From the NCBI RefSeq assembly GCF_018143015.1, contig NC_054741.1:67215754-67279753 (forward strand): a stretch of 64,000 nt of DNA, in the 5' to 3' direction. A program made the translations under genes and the position numbers. Source of the DNA: Lytechinus variegatus (Eukaryota; Echinodermata; Echinoidea; Temnopleuroida; Toxopneustidae). Within the stretch, counting starts at the first letter, position 1. Each line of letters begins with the position of its first letter. Of this stretch, positions 34,201 through 43,079 are shown piece after piece. The notes below the pieces were generated by a model. That model did not search any database. It was not told where the DNA came from and saw only the letters and a program-made list of their open reading frames with translations.

Positions 34201-37200
34201 GACAAGTCCACCCCTACCAAAATTTGATTTGAATAAAAAGAGAAAAATCCAACAAGCATAACACTGAAAATTTCATCAAAATTGGATGTAAAATAAGAAA
34301 GTTATGACATTTTAAACTTTCGCTTCATTTCACAAAACGGTTATATGCACATCTGGGTATCCAAATAAGGGAACTGATGATATCACTCACTCACTATTTC
34401 TTTTGTATTTTATTATATGAAATGTTTTTATTTTCTCGCTTCAGGCAAGGAGGTCCTAATCATCAAATTCATAAAAATTGAAATATTGTATAATTCAAAC
34501 AATAAAAAACAAAAGAAATATTGAGTGAGTGACATCATCGACTCTCTCATTTGGATGTAACTGGCTCGTTCATGTAACTATTTTGTTAAAAATAAGCGAA
34601 GCTTTGAAATGTAACTTTCTTATTTTAGATCCGATTTTGATGAAATTTTCAGCATTGTGCTTGTCTGGTTTTTCTCTATTGATTCAAATCAACATTTTTC
34701 TGAGGTGGACGTGACCTTTAATGAAAAATATATTGCAAGTTAAGATTTCATTTAACTAATTAACCCTATGGAGTCATATGTCTGTTCATTTTAATTTGAA
34801 ACCTTGCTGCAGTACTGAAAATTACACCTCTGCTATTAATGTAATAACTTTGCTTGATCCAATACACTGTACTGTCATATGCTACATACCCTTATGAGAC
34901 ATAGCAGATAATATTTTTGTAATGTAAAAACCTACTTTATAAAAAGCCATTAAAATAAGTAAACTTTTATCTTTATTTCTTCAGTCTATTAATTGGTATT
35001 TAAGTTGTACTCATGAGTTGTTTCTTCTTTCTTATTCCTTTTGGAATAACACAAGGAGCATTGCTTGATTAGATTGATATTGATGATATTCATTCTTTTT
35101 CACTTAAAAAAATAAACCACTTCAGATCTCCTCCAAATAAGTTGCCCTGTCCTTTCCAAACCACAATCAGCCAGCGGTAACAAATTAACAAGTTTTCTTT
35201 TGCATAGATACATTACGGTTATTTTCTTCATCATGCTGTGCACCTGATCTCAACCCCTGTGAGCCTGAACCTCCAAAGAAGAGAAAAAGACCCAGGCTTG
35301 GACGTAACACCAAAAAGTTAAACAACAACATTGATGATGACAGGTGACTTGATAACTGTTTGTTTCTGATCTTATACTCCTAGAGGTTTTATCATTATGG
35401 TTTATACTCTAATTCATGCACCTCATCTATCAAATTAGTAAGAAAATATACTTCTGAAAATCAAAGTAGACTGGAAAATGAATTTGGGTCAACCGACTGG
35501 ACAGACCTACACTTCTACACATTATGCAGTGATTTTGGAATATTTGTGTCAATTCTTTATTGAACGCATTCCTTTGATGAAATCATAGTCAAATAAAAAT
35601 TATAGAAATCATGAAATCCTTGGGCTAGTAAAATGCTTTGAACATCTCTGTCTGATGATAATTGGAGTGTTATATGTGACAAATATGTCAAAATAAAAAA
35701 TTTTAAAGACACTTTTACAACCTCAAAAAGAAGTTTTACTGTTCTAAATTATAATTTGATTTAATAGTACATGAAAGATACTTGGAGAGTAATCAATGAT
35801 ATTTTGAATAAGATAAGAAAATTAACAATATATACAGTTGATCATAATCTTACTTTAGCTGCGATTCCAGAGATAATTTTTCAAATGTCGGTCAGTCTTG
35901 ACAATGCAATACCCCAACACCATTAAATGCGAATTTTATATATTTTTTTGCAATTAATGCAAATGAAATTGTGAAAGATCTTGATAAGAAATTATATTTA
36001 TTAAACTCAGTGGTCCGTATTCTGAAGTCAGGTTTAAATTAGACAATGGTCTAACTCTGCTAAAATTATGGGGAGCCAAAAGTTAAAAAATTATTGTATA
36101 TTTCTTATGTTTACTATTTTGTTTCCTTTTGCTTCTATAATGAAGAAAAATACTATATTTGATTATATTACATAGGTTAGGTAGATTCGAATCAGTGATA
36201 TGTCAATACGCCATCACATGACCATAGCTGCGAGGATCGTATTTATTATATTTCAGGTTTTGATGTCACCTCAGTGAATATAACTGCGTTTTATTGTCAA
36301 TGGCGGCGTTATATTCACTAAGGTGACGTCACTCGCTGCTTACAAGTTGTGTAATGATGTACGCGCTTAAAGGAAAACAAAACCCAAGAAGAGAAGCAAT
36401 CTTATTGGAAAGATTAAAATGAGAAGAACAAATTAAAAAAGTTTCATCAAAATCGGTTATGAAATAAGCAAGTTATGGATGATTAAAAAGTCTTGTTGTA
36501 CTTACTATGTGGATCCTCAAATTGGCAAACATGCTTCAAAGTGGCTGATTTTGTTGACAACTCTCCATTTGTTTTGTACACATATTTTCAGATTTTCCCC
36601 TTTATTTTACATATTTCCTCCTGACATTGACATATATGGTGTGGATTATATTTTCCCATGACATATGTTGTGCTCAGAAGGAGGCAAGATGCAATTTGAA
36701 AGATAATGAGGAAAATCTGAAAATTTGTGTACAAAACAAATGGAGAATAGTACGGAAGATGTTGATCATCGTGGTAGCTAAAACTGAGTAAAGAATTAAT
36801 CTGTTGTCTCACGATGCGGCAAACTGAAATTGCGACGTTTCGACTGCTCCTGCTAGTCTTCGTCAGGCAATGAAGTGGACACTCGCTGCGCGCGCCTTTT
36901 ATACCGTAGGCTACGGGCCGTCGGTGCCGGAACCGCCGTGGTGTGATTGGTCGGCGCAACCGACCAATCAGAAGCCGCGGACGGTGCGATCGCCGTGGGG
37001 CTTGCGGACGTCGGGGAAAACCCGTCGGCTGCAGTCGGCGTAGAAAGCGGGCAATTTGCGGACGTCGAGGAGTGAACCGCGGTAGCTGTGCAAAAACTAA
37101 TGGGGTTGGATGCGGACGTCGGAGGGCGGTCGACCGGAGAGCTACGGGCGGTCGTAGGGGGCGCATGTCGGCGAATGGTCGGAAGCCATTCTTCAGGGAT

Positions 37201-40200
37201 GTCAATGCCGTTATCCCTGTTCACATTATTGGGATGAAGACGAATTTGGATAGCCTCTTTAACACGCCGTGTGTACCAGTGCTTATCCCGCGCTATACAG
37301 CTTACCTCGTCCCAATTGGGAGGGTGATCTGCATTCCAAGCATGCTCTGCAACTGCCGAACTATCTATGCGTCGGTGCTTGACATCTCTGCGATGTTCTA
37401 GCATTCGCTCGTTAACGGGTCTGCCCGTTTCCCCGATGTAAACCTTGTCACAAGCCCCACATGGTATCTTGTAAACAACGCCATCGAGTCTGCCGGGCAG
37501 CGCGGGGTCTTTGGGGCGCACTAACTGTTTACGGATAGTAGTGTCGGACTTGAAAACCGCGCGTATGCTGTACTTCTCTAAGTGCCGGCGTAGTTGGCGG
37601 GAAATAGAATCGACAAACGGGAGTACGACGGTAGACTTGCAGCGCACAATGTCTTCTTCGGCGACGTTCTTTCTCTTAGTTACACGGTTGAGAAAGGAGC
37701 GCGGGTAACCATTGGAAACGAGTGCAGAAGCAATGCGTTGCTTCTCAGCGGCGGTGCATTGTGGTTTCGATACAATGCGTGATGCTCGGTCATAAAGGCA
37801 TTTGACTACCCCGCGTTTGACGGACTGGGGGTGATGCGAATCGTACGCTAAATATTGATCTGTATGCGTAGGCTTTCTGTACACTGTAGTGGTGAGGCGG
37901 CCCTCATCATCCCGGTGTACAAGAGTGTCAAGGAAGGCAATGCGGTTATTGTCTTCTCTCTCCATAGTGAAACGGATAGACGGTTGCTGCGCGTTCACGT
38001 AATTCAATAGGCAATCGGTTGTAGACCTGTCGGTAACAATGAAAGTATCATCGACATAGCGCTTCCAAATTCTCGGACTGAATTCGGGTGGGCAAGCGTG
38101 AAGCGCATCCTCCTCAAAGGATTCCATGTAAAGGTTAGCAATAACAGCAGAAACAGGGCTACCCATGGCCGCGCCTTCTTGCTGTTCATAGAAGCGTCCA
38201 TCGTACATGAAATACGTGGACTTCAACACGAAACGAAGAAGTTCAGTGACCTGGGTAGGAGAAAGATCGGTACGGTCGGGTAAGATAGCGTCGGCTTCCA
38301 GGCGCTGGAGGGCGACATCACATGCTGCTTCAACGGGTACATTGGTAAATAAAGATACCACGTCGAAGGAGACCATGACTTCATGCTCAAGTACGGTCTC
38401 ATTGCGCAAGAAATCCACAAAAGAAGCGGAGTTACGGACGGCGTGTTGATTATTACCAACAAGCGGCGCGAGTATGTCGGCTAGTAATTTAGAAGTGTTG
38501 TAAGCGAAAGAGCTTATGCATGAAACAATCGGGCGTAACGGAACATCGGGTTTGTGAATTTTCGGTAAGCCATAAATCCTAGGAGGCTGTTTTTGCGTGG
38601 GTCTAAGTACCCTGTAGGTCGCATCGTCGATATCACCATTCTTGTGCAAATCGCGGAGAATGGTTGCAAGCTTGCGAGCAAGACAATCGGTAGGATCCTT
38701 TCGTAAGGCGCGGTAAGGACCCGAGCTAATAAGTTCGGAAATCTTATCACGGTAAGTACTGGTATCCATTACCACGCTAGCGCGGCCTTTGTCGGCTGGC
38801 AGAATCATAATGGTGCTATCTTCCTTGAGCGCTTTCAAGGCTTTGTGCATGCCGGGTGTAACATTGGATTTCGGTGGTTTGGCGGAGGCGAGGATCGCGT
38901 TGACCTCTCTGCGAACTGAGCCGATGGTTTCGGCATCACGGCAACGGACGGACGCCTTGATTTTCGCGGTAGTAGATTCTACTTCGGATTGGATGCTCTT
39001 CAGAGTCATGCGAGTCAGGCGGATTCTTTCTCGGAGAAAGCGGCGGGAGGTGTTCAAAGCGATGAGTCTTGCTGTCTTGGTAGGAACTGGCGGGCGAATC
39101 TTCAGGTCTCTCGGGATGACGGAGTTCTTGATGCAGCGCGTAAGGAACGTCAGGTGGTTGGTGAATCTCGCGAGTTTCTTCGAACAGCGCTCGTGTCTAC
39201 GTGCTAGCCTTAGGGCAGGGCGCCCATACGTAAGGTCAATAGTACGGATGATGTTGATCATCGTGGTAGCTAAAACTGAGTAAAGAATTAATCTGTTGTC
39301 TCACGATGCGGCAAACTGAAATTGCGACGTTTCGACTGCTCCTGCTAGTCTTCGTCAGGCAATGAAGTGGACACTCGCTGCGCGCGCCTTTTATACCGTA
39401 GGCTACGGGCCGTCGGTGCCGGAACCGCCATGGTGTGATTGGAGAGGCAATGAAGTGGATACTCGCTGCGCGCGCCTTTTATACCGTAGGCTACGGGCCG
39501 TCGGTGCCGGAACCGCCGTGGTGTGATTGGAGAGTTGTCCACAAAATCAGCCATTTTGAAGCACGTTTGCCAATTTGAGGATGCCCATAGAAAGTACAAC
39601 AAGAGTTTTCAAACTCCCATAACTTGCTTATTTCATAACCAATTTTGATGAAACTTTTTTTAAATTGTTCCTCTCATTTTACTCTTTCCAATAAGATTAC
39701 TTCTCTTCTTGGCTTTTGGTTTTGTATTTTCAAAGAAAATTCTATTATGACGTAGATGGATCAGAGCTGTAACAAGAATTTCGGGTTGGAGCCAGACGAT
39801 GAATGCAATCTCTGATGGCGAATTCACATAGACTATGTAATATAACAGATATTGCCTGGTCTATCGTTTGAATAGATAACATTTCAACTCCCCTCCGAAG
39901 CTATATTTATCCCTCGGGAGAATATTTTCCCTCAGCGCTGCGAGCTTCAGGCAAAATATAATCCCTTGGGAAAAATATTACTCCGTCGGGGAGAGGAAAT
40001 GTTATATTCAAACTCTAGGCAGGCAATGTCTGTATAATAGGTGTTATTAGAGTTGCACAGCCAAGACCTCTCCCTTTTTACACTCCTCTTTTTTCCTTTT
40101 TCTCAATTCTTGTTTCTTTCTTTTTCAATACTTGGGGGAGAGAGGAATGAAGGGGTGGTTGCCCTCCTTCCCTTAACTGTGGGGCCTTCCCAGGTCACGG

Positions 40201-41411
40201 TGTTAAAGATCACAGAGATCCTTTTAAAATTTTAGAAAACAGATGTGTAATACATTCTTCGTCTGGCAATGACAGAGCCATAGACATCGATCCATCTTTT
40301 TAGATTATTTTTAATTTCAGTGAAATGGTTGCATGCAGGTCATCATGAATATGCAGTGCATGAGCTAATGATTAATTTTTTTCCTATCAAGAATTTGCCA
40401 TTATTTCCCTTTCTAGATTTATGAGTTTTATACTTTCAGTGATGTTATTGTTAGTAAAATTCATTTAAAAATTCCAATTGTAAACGTGAGAGGACAAACT
40501 CTTACTTTCTCTGCAATGTAAATACATGTATTACCTTTATAAAACTTTTTGTTAGAAAGATACATTCATCAAAGATTTCTATCACTTCAGATTTATTATT
40601 TTACCCTATTGTCTTCACCAGCAATAACAATATTATCAACATTTTTCACTATCATCACTGTTAGTCTTATCAAAATAATGACTATTTCTCTCTCTCTCCC
40701 TCTCTCTTTTTCTCTTGTAGCAGTGATTCAGATGTTCAGGAACAGAGATTACTTGAAGCGGCCGTATCTGGACACGATGTCTTAAGCTTCTCAGCATTAG
40801 CATCTTATGATCATAAGCCTCAAGAAGGACAGAATAGCAGCAGCGATAGCGACCACACTGATTCCCATATAGCTGATGATCCCATTGAAACTCGCACTGC
40901 GCTTAAACAGTCAGAGCGTGGAGATGGTAGTTTTTCAGATATAAATGTTAAAAAGAAGAAAAGGGGAAAGAAAAAGATGGATACAAGTAGAATTCATGCT
41001 GATGATACAACTGGGACTGCATCCAAACAGACAGAAAATGGAGACGATGAATGTTCTTATGCAAATGTTGAAAAGAAGAAAAAGAGAAAGAAGACGAATA
41101 CAATTGATGGTCATGGTGATGATAAAACTAGGACTGCAATCAAACAAGGAGAGCATGGAGATGGCCAATTTTCTCATGGAAATGTTGAAAACGTGGAAAG
41201 GACAAAGACAGACAGTGCTGATACAAGTGAATTTCATGAGGATAATACTGAGGATGCGAAAAGAATGAACTGTTTTGCCGAAATTGTACGATCCTCAGAA
41301 CTTTCTAAGAAGACAGATGCTCATGACTTGTCTGTGGAGATTGGTAGGAAGAAGAAAAAGAAGAAGAAAAAGAGAATGGATACAAGTACAAGTAATAATA
41401 ATGATCCTTGA
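25258..41411 (+). CDS. CUSTOS: CUSTOS (C12orf43-family) nuclear protein, complete, six exons
   Basis: Exons: 25258-25354, 31727-31823, 32378-32491, 34110-34180, 35208-35343, 40721-41411. All five junctions keep phase with GT/AG sites and give 401 residues; human CUSTOS is about 260. The order of conserved blocks matches the human protein: an N-terminal Ser/acidic stretch (SSSSSEDEGENQRL), then TTPEFRSYLAKKLSSVLDE (human TTPEFRAHVAKKL..LLD), then EEDTLRLFSSS, a basic KKRKRPR block, then SDSDVQEQRLLEAAVSG (human SDEEWRRCREAAVSA), and a Lys-rich C-terminus. The longer length comes from the last exon, where Asp-rich segments alternate with KKKKRGKKK-type clusters in roughly three repeats. In vertebrates Custos binds beta-catenin and affects its nuclear entry and Wnt signalling; that role here is inferred. 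The start is head to head with PTGR2. Confidence 0.92.
26160..26400. repeat. Foldback repeat in CUSTOS intron 1
   Basis: GAGACTGAAGCTTTTGGTCTA at about 26216-26237 is mirrored by TAGACCAAAAGCTTCAGTCTC at about 26309-26330. The complementarity continues outward through the ACAACCAAA/TTTGGTTGT and GGTGAGTG/CACTCACC pairs. It is a non-coding inverted repeat with arms of about 80 bp and no clear target duplication. Confidence 0.7.
27189..27351. mobile_element. Hairpin MITE in CUSTOS intron 1
   Basis: Left arm: TACCTTGGTCACATTTGTTC, TACGGCGGCCGTACGG, GTCGAAAACAG. The right arm is the complement, ending GTGACCAAGGTA. The arms are about 58 bp around a 45-bp spacer. Flanking TTA occurs on both sides, fitting a TA-type duplication, but this is too short to be sure. 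Confidence 0.75.
27618..31150 (-). mobile_element. L2/CR1-type LINE, apparently intact coding region
   Basis: The element lies on the minus strand in CUSTOS intron 1, opposite to the gene. The 3' end reads GATGGCGCTATATAAATGCC followed by ATTATTATTATTA, the stem and microsatellite tail common in L2-like LINEs. The 5' end is near 31150 and cannot be fixed; no separate ORF1 is visible. One uninterrupted frame of 1123 codons covers endonuclease and reverse transcriptase, so the copy is young or possibly still active. Confidence 0.9.
27736..31107 (-). CDS. LINE endonuclease-reverse transcriptase, 1123 aa, with N-terminal 2A-like motif
   Basis: Residues 1-25 look like a signal peptide (hydrophobic LLLVILLFSV after MKLHSH). 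Residues 73-81 are GDIHPNPGP, a 2A-like motif (consensus DxExNPGP with His for Glu) preceded by SLLLLA. An APE-type endonuclease spans about 176-400: N180 in NTRS, E207 in TETWL, VVGDFN at 322-327, and TDHAAIH near 388. The reverse transcriptase spans about 660-920: NYRPVSNL, LLDLSSAFDTVDH, GVPQGSVLGP and MYADDTQLY with YADD at 846-849. The C-terminus, WNNLPLNLR then FKSKLKSYLF, is typical of L2/CR1 proteins. 2A-like sequences that skip a peptide bond are known in sea-urchin LINEs. No stop or frameshift is seen. Confidence 0.92.
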   Translation of the reverse strand: MATMKLHSHLLLVILLFSVCPPDTNSKDIRFSLCGRTEWLSGGHVKCKYIGKSINYYSNSCASFRISLLLLAGDIHPNPGPDPLSSSNKGGENNTEINLNLIPNKCQYVYTRDNLLELNCAYRLPNDVWANIRSLGLGRSCNYTRRGRKGGTKAKKKREAPTLGVVDTGSLKECKLCLVNTRSVCNKTDVVIDHLIEHDIDIMCLTETWLSDTEKHKKTIGELTPPGFNLIHVPRSIRSGGGVAIIHHSSIKSTFMQMEHTASSFECMSVSMKFDGTKFPIMLVVIYRPPYSQKNKVGFNVFIDEFSDFLTSLLSTSSKLIVVGDFNIHWDNPANQENKKFSDLLESFNLKQHVNESTHETGHIIDFVITRTDEELIRALEVSSFLTDHAAIHCNLKLTKPMRNRKVISYRKFKTIDHEKLAVDILTSDLLLHPTSDVNTLVNQYDSCLQSILDKHAPLTKSKVTIRPRNVWYTSDIAEAKRLRKRLERRWRAERTDINREKFTKQRLLIWHMIKDAKAKYLKEQLSNCKYSGQFYRVIDSALHQKNKPKLPEHISQLDLAERFSNFFVSKISTIRDNLDSMQGTLSHSVEECDSSHTATPKMKTFEMTTDKEVKDIVTSYPAKSCSLDPVPTWVLKKHMNLLLPIITKIINISLETGNFPHDFKQALVTPLLKNPSLDSEELKNYRPVSNLKFVSKILEKVVAVRLTNYFLDNELFEPFQSAYRKCHGVETALVRVSNDILRAVDDKKAVFLLLLDLSSAFDTVDHDLLLDRLKYCGIEGVVLDWFSSYLHDRSQVVKIGENMSSPVKLPFGVPQGSVLGPLFFAIYSSPLAKIAHKHGIDIHMYADDTQLYVSFDPTDPASELSARLRLQNTIDDMRSWMIKNKLKLNESKTDLLIISSKSQSHLIKDRTIQVGDSLIKALSSVRNLGVVFDEHMSMDAQVKKICQSVYYNIHNVNSMRKVLDHKSAAMLIHSFVLSRLDVGNALLFNITSRNVNKLQYAQNTAARVLTGTSKYQHISPILQKLHWLPIRKRIEFKILLLTWKVCNGLAPKYLQELVTPYAPARSLRSSHQQLLKTPKTRVAYGARAFSASAPSLWNNLPLNLRIIQSLETFKSKLKSYLF
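31555..31670. mobile_element. Palindromic hairpin element beside CUSTOS exon 2, copy 2
   Basis: Same family as 23042-23155: CAGTGGCAGACCGTGATCC at left, GGGTCACGGTCCGCTACTG at right, and the TGTTCACAAACA centre. The flanks repeat CACACAGT (31547-31554 and 31671-31678), the 8-bp duplication expected of hAT elements. It ends 56 bp before CUSTOS exon 2. Confidence 0.88.
32911..33769. mobile_element. TU-type foldback element made of inverted 15-bp repeat arrays
   Basis: Left arm (32911-33380): units CCGGACATCTACCCC or CCGGACATCCACCCC, with clusters of CTAGGACAAGTACCC. A non-repetitive spacer of about 95 bp follows, and the right arm (about 33475-33769) carries the same units in inverse orientation. 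The flanks repeat AATTATATG (32902-32910 and 33770-33778). Long inverted repeats with an outer domain of 15-bp tandem units and 8-bp duplications are the defining features of the sea-urchin TU elements. It lies in CUSTOS intron 3. Confidence 0.8.
33938..34030 (-). mobile_element. LINE 3' tail fragment
   Basis: (ATA)n followed by GCGGCATATTTACCCAGGGT and AGCCACTTCAGTTCC resembles the tail end of another L2-like LINE on the minus strand, truncated 5' at once. It lies in CUSTOS intron 3, about 80 bp before exon 4. Confidence 0.5.
34199..34717. mobile_element. TTAA-flanked MITE, family B
   Basis: TTAA at 34195-34198 and 34718-34721. The ends are AGGACAAGTCCACCCCTACC and GAGGTGGACGTGACCT. Subterminal AAATCCAACAAGCATAACAC and TCATCAAAATTGGATG are mirrored at right. 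It begins only 18 bp after the CUSTOS exon 4 donor, so the donor must work right at the edge of the element. From 34722 to 35207 only AT-rich intron is seen. Confidence 0.88.
36750..36953 (-). repeat. Penelope pseudo-LTR, 3' copy
   Basis: It runs from TACGGAAGATGTTGATCATC through GAAATTGCGACGTTTCGACT to GGTGTGATTGG. It contains a hammerhead-like motif and the last codons of the polyprotein frame. Confidence 0.88.
36829..36871 (-). ncRNA. Hammerhead-ribozyme-like motif in the 3' pseudo-LTR
   Basis: On the minus strand: ATTGC-CTGACGA-A-GACT-loop of 9-AGTC-GAAA-C-GTC-GCAAT. This gives the conserved CUGANGA and GAAA cores, a stem II of four pairs (GACU/AGUC), a 5-bp stem I (AUUGC/GCAAU), a stem III of only two pairs with no loop, and a GUC cleavage site. 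Such minimal stem III motifs are known in Penelope elements and are thought to act as dimers. The extra A between the core and stem II is not canonical, so activity is uncertain. Confidence 0.7.
36853..39261 (-). CDS. Penelope reverse transcriptase-GIY-YIG endonuclease, 802 aa
   Basis: Residues 220-250 carry PPRIYGLPKIHKP and LRPIVSC; 297-310 MVSFDVVSLFTNVPV; 364-375 AAMGSPVSAVIANLY; and YVDD is at 402-405, all typical Penelope RT blocks. A linker follows. The GIY-YIG endonuclease spans about 594-682: VVYKIPCGACDKVYIGETGR, then HRRD, the acidic E669 in KEAIQIR and N679/N681. The last 100 residues are Ser/Thr/Ala/Pro-rich and end in the repeat. The protein primes reverse transcription from a nick it makes. 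The frame is uninterrupted. Confidence 0.92.
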   Translation of the reverse strand: MINIIRTIDLTYGRPALRLARRHERCSKKLARFTNHLTFLTRCIKNSVIPRDLKIRPPVPTKTARLIALNTSRRFLRERIRLTRMTLKSIQSEVESTTAKIKASVRCRDAETIGSVRREVNAILASAKPPKSNVTPGMHKALKALKEDSTIMILPADKGRASVVMDTSTYRDKISELISSGPYRALRKDPTDCLARKLATILRDLHKNGDIDDATYRVLRPTQKQPPRIYGLPKIHKPDVPLRPIVSCISSFAYNTSKLLADILAPLVGNNQHAVRNSASFVDFLRNETVLEHEVMVSFDVVSLFTNVPVEAACDVALQRLEADAILPDRTDLSPTQVTELLRFVLKSTYFMYDGRFYEQQEGAAMGSPVSAVIANLYMESFEEDALHACPPEFSPRIWKRYVDDTFIVTDRSTTDCLLNYVNAQQPSIRFTMEREDNNRIAFLDTLVHRDDEGRLTTTVYRKPTHTDQYLAYDSHHPQSVKRGVVKCLYDRASRIVSKPQCTAAEKQRIASALVSNGYPRSFLNRVTKRKNVAEEDIVRCKSTVVLPFVDSISRQLRRHLEKYSIRAVFKSDTTIRKQLVRPKDPALPGRLDGVVYKIPCGACDKVYIGETGRPVNERMLEHRRDVKHRRIDSSAVAEHAWNADHPPNWDEVSCIARDKHWYTRRVKEAIQIRLHPNNVNRDNGIDIPEEWLPTIRRHAPPTTARSSPVDRPPTSASNPISFCTATAVHSSTSANCPLSTPTAADGFSPTSASPTAIAPSAASDWSVAPTNHTTAVPAPTARSLRYKRRAQRVSTSLPDED
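39240..39531 (-). repeat. Penelope pseudo-LTR, 5' copy plus an extra partial repeat
   Basis: 39240-39442 repeats 36750-36953. A further 87-bp copy of the AGGCAATGAAGTGGA-to-GTGTGATTGG part lies at 39445-39531; it lacks the hammerhead core. On the minus strand the extra piece begins the element. Confidence 0.88.
39321..39363 (-). ncRNA. Hammerhead-ribozyme-like motif in the 5' pseudo-LTR
   Basis: Identical in core, stems and loop to the motif at 36829-36871. Two copies on one transcript would allow the dimeric fold required when stem III is this short, and would release a unit-length RNA. Confidence 0.7.
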
Positions 41412-43079
41412 TATGTCTAAGACTTAGTTCAGTTAGTTGCTCACTTAATTTCACATTCATAAACTTATATGTTAACATTGTGTTATGCCATTACTTCAAT
41501 TGCTTGAATTATCTTTGTTGTTTGAATGTCTTTGTCCTGTTTGTGTATTATCATGAATAATGTAATCAAGAAAGTTATCAATTAAAATCTCTTTCTAATC
41601 CAGCTATATCTGCCACTGGCAAATGTTGCTTAAGTTAAGGCTAATACCTGCCAAACCACTTTTCGAGAATGGAATGAGGAAACATTTTCAGGATGTATTC
41701 TTTGAATGCTATTTTCTGATAAGCAAACACTAAATTTTCAAGTGTTTTGAAGGCATCTTTTTGAAAAATAAACAAAAATATTACCTCTAAGTCTAATTAA
41801 TCAAAAACTTCAAACTTTCATAAAGAATTAGTCAGTGCAAAGCACATTAAATGTTGAGATCGAAATGTCAGAATAACCAATTATCGGTGTTGGTGTAGTC
41901 TAGAATTTCCAGTGGTTATTACAAAGAAAGTCATATGAAAGGCAAGGAACTTTGGAAACTGATTTAAATAAAAACTAGTCACTGTATGGTTTGAACTCTA
42001 TTCTTAATTTCAAATCATCCTGATTACTCGATATCAGTACATTAAAGAGCGAGGGCATATAGCAGCAAATTTGATATTTTTCTGTAATGTCTTAAAGAGT
42101 TGACTATATTTTTCTTTGAAGTTTTGATCATGATTAAAATCATATCTATGAATGATTACTTTTACCTGTAGTTATTCATTTTATGTGTGCATGCCAATAT
42201 GTAAGGAAGAAAAGAGAGGGAATGGTTTATGTGGATGATTCAACATTTTCATTCTGACAACTTAAAGTAAGGTATCAAGGAGAGCTTATGTGGGAGTGAG
42301 AATAGCGATGGTAACAAATTTTTTGATATTTTTTTTGGGGGGATAGGGTATAAAAAAGCAGGATTTTTAAAAAGTTGTGTTTTCCTAATTTTGTCTGGTT
42401 TTAACTAAGTTTATTCCAAGAGAGTGGGGGGATACAAAGGTGTAAGGTAAAGGTTGCATCAGTGACGAAGAGAGAAGGGATTAGTGAGGGAGGGGCACAT
42501 GAAGGGAGAGGTGCAAGGGGTGTTCTCTTTATTGGTTAAATTGCTAGATTAGAAATGAAAAAAGGGGAAACAGATAGTCATATCACTTTGTGTACCTATA
42601 GAATACAAATATTTTAAAGTAATGTAGAATGAACAAAATTAAAGTTGACAATGAAAGGTAAAAGAAATCTTTACAACCAAGAAAGAAATTTGATGTTTTG
42701 CGTGAGTTCTTAAAAACTGCCTGAACTTGGGCAAATATTTGACTATATCTGCAATCTAATAAAATGTTGGTTAATTCTAATTTCAGTGACCAAGTAATTG
42801 CTTTGTAAATTAATTTCAAATCTAGGAAATAGGCCAACATCTATTTCAGCATTTTTCTGTCCGTTTTCCAATACGTGAATGTCTTTTTGTCCTGCAATTT
42901 TTCTCTTTTCATTCCCTGACCTTTTTCTAAATCTTTTCTCACTCCCTCTTTTTCTCCATTGTTCTTCTTTTCCCTTCCTCGCTTATACTTATTATTCTCT
43001 CTCCCTCTCTCTTTGTTGGTGGAGAAACTACCTTGAATAATAATTTGGACTGCCTTGATTGCTGAAGCAAATCTGAGAC
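41412..43079. other. CUSTOS 3' region and intergenic DNA
   Basis: Non-coding downstream of the CUSTOS stop. Besides the ATTAAA at 41581 there are AATAAA matches near 41766 and 41967. A GA-rich block lies at about 42420-42520. No other gene or clear repeat is recognised. Confidence 0.55.
41581..41586 (+). terminator. Candidate CUSTOS polyadenylation signal
   Basis: ATTAAA, 170 bp after the CUSTOS stop, followed by a T/C-rich stretch. It is the first signal-like hexamer downstream. Later AATAAA hexamers could be used instead. Confidence 0.4.

Larger units (their letters stand above)
36747..39531 (-). mobile_element. Penelope-like retroelement with terminal direct repeats
   Basis: A full-length-looking copy on the minus strand, opposite to CUSTOS. 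A repeat of about 204 bp occurs at 36750-36953 and 39240-39442, nearly identical, followed at 39445-39531 by a third, shorter piece. These are the pseudo-LTRs typical of Penelope-like elements. The coding frame starts inside one repeat and ends inside the other. Close identity of the repeats points to a recent insertion, but repeats of this class can arise by tandem arrangement, so age from repeat divergence is unsafe. Confidence 0.92.
36371..39726. mobile_element. TTAA MITE family D, interrupted by a Penelope element
   Basis: The left part (36371-36746) starts AGGAAAACAAAACCCAAGAAG, with TTAA at 36367-36370. The right part (39532-about 39726) is its inverted partner, with CAAAATCAGCCATTTTGAAGC, TTGCCAATTTGAGGAT, CAATAAGATTACTTCTC and TTGGCTTTTGGTTTTG. 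The same family lies uninterrupted by Penelope at 61288-62144. The two halves therefore date before the retroelement. The MITE lies in CUSTOS intron 5; the rest of that intron (35344-36366, 39727-40720) shows nothing recognisable. Confidence 0.85.

Noticed and set aside
36943-37401. Arg/Gly-rich plus-strand frame and several others over the Penelope element
   Set aside because: They are antisense shadows of the GC-rich minus-strand polyprotein.
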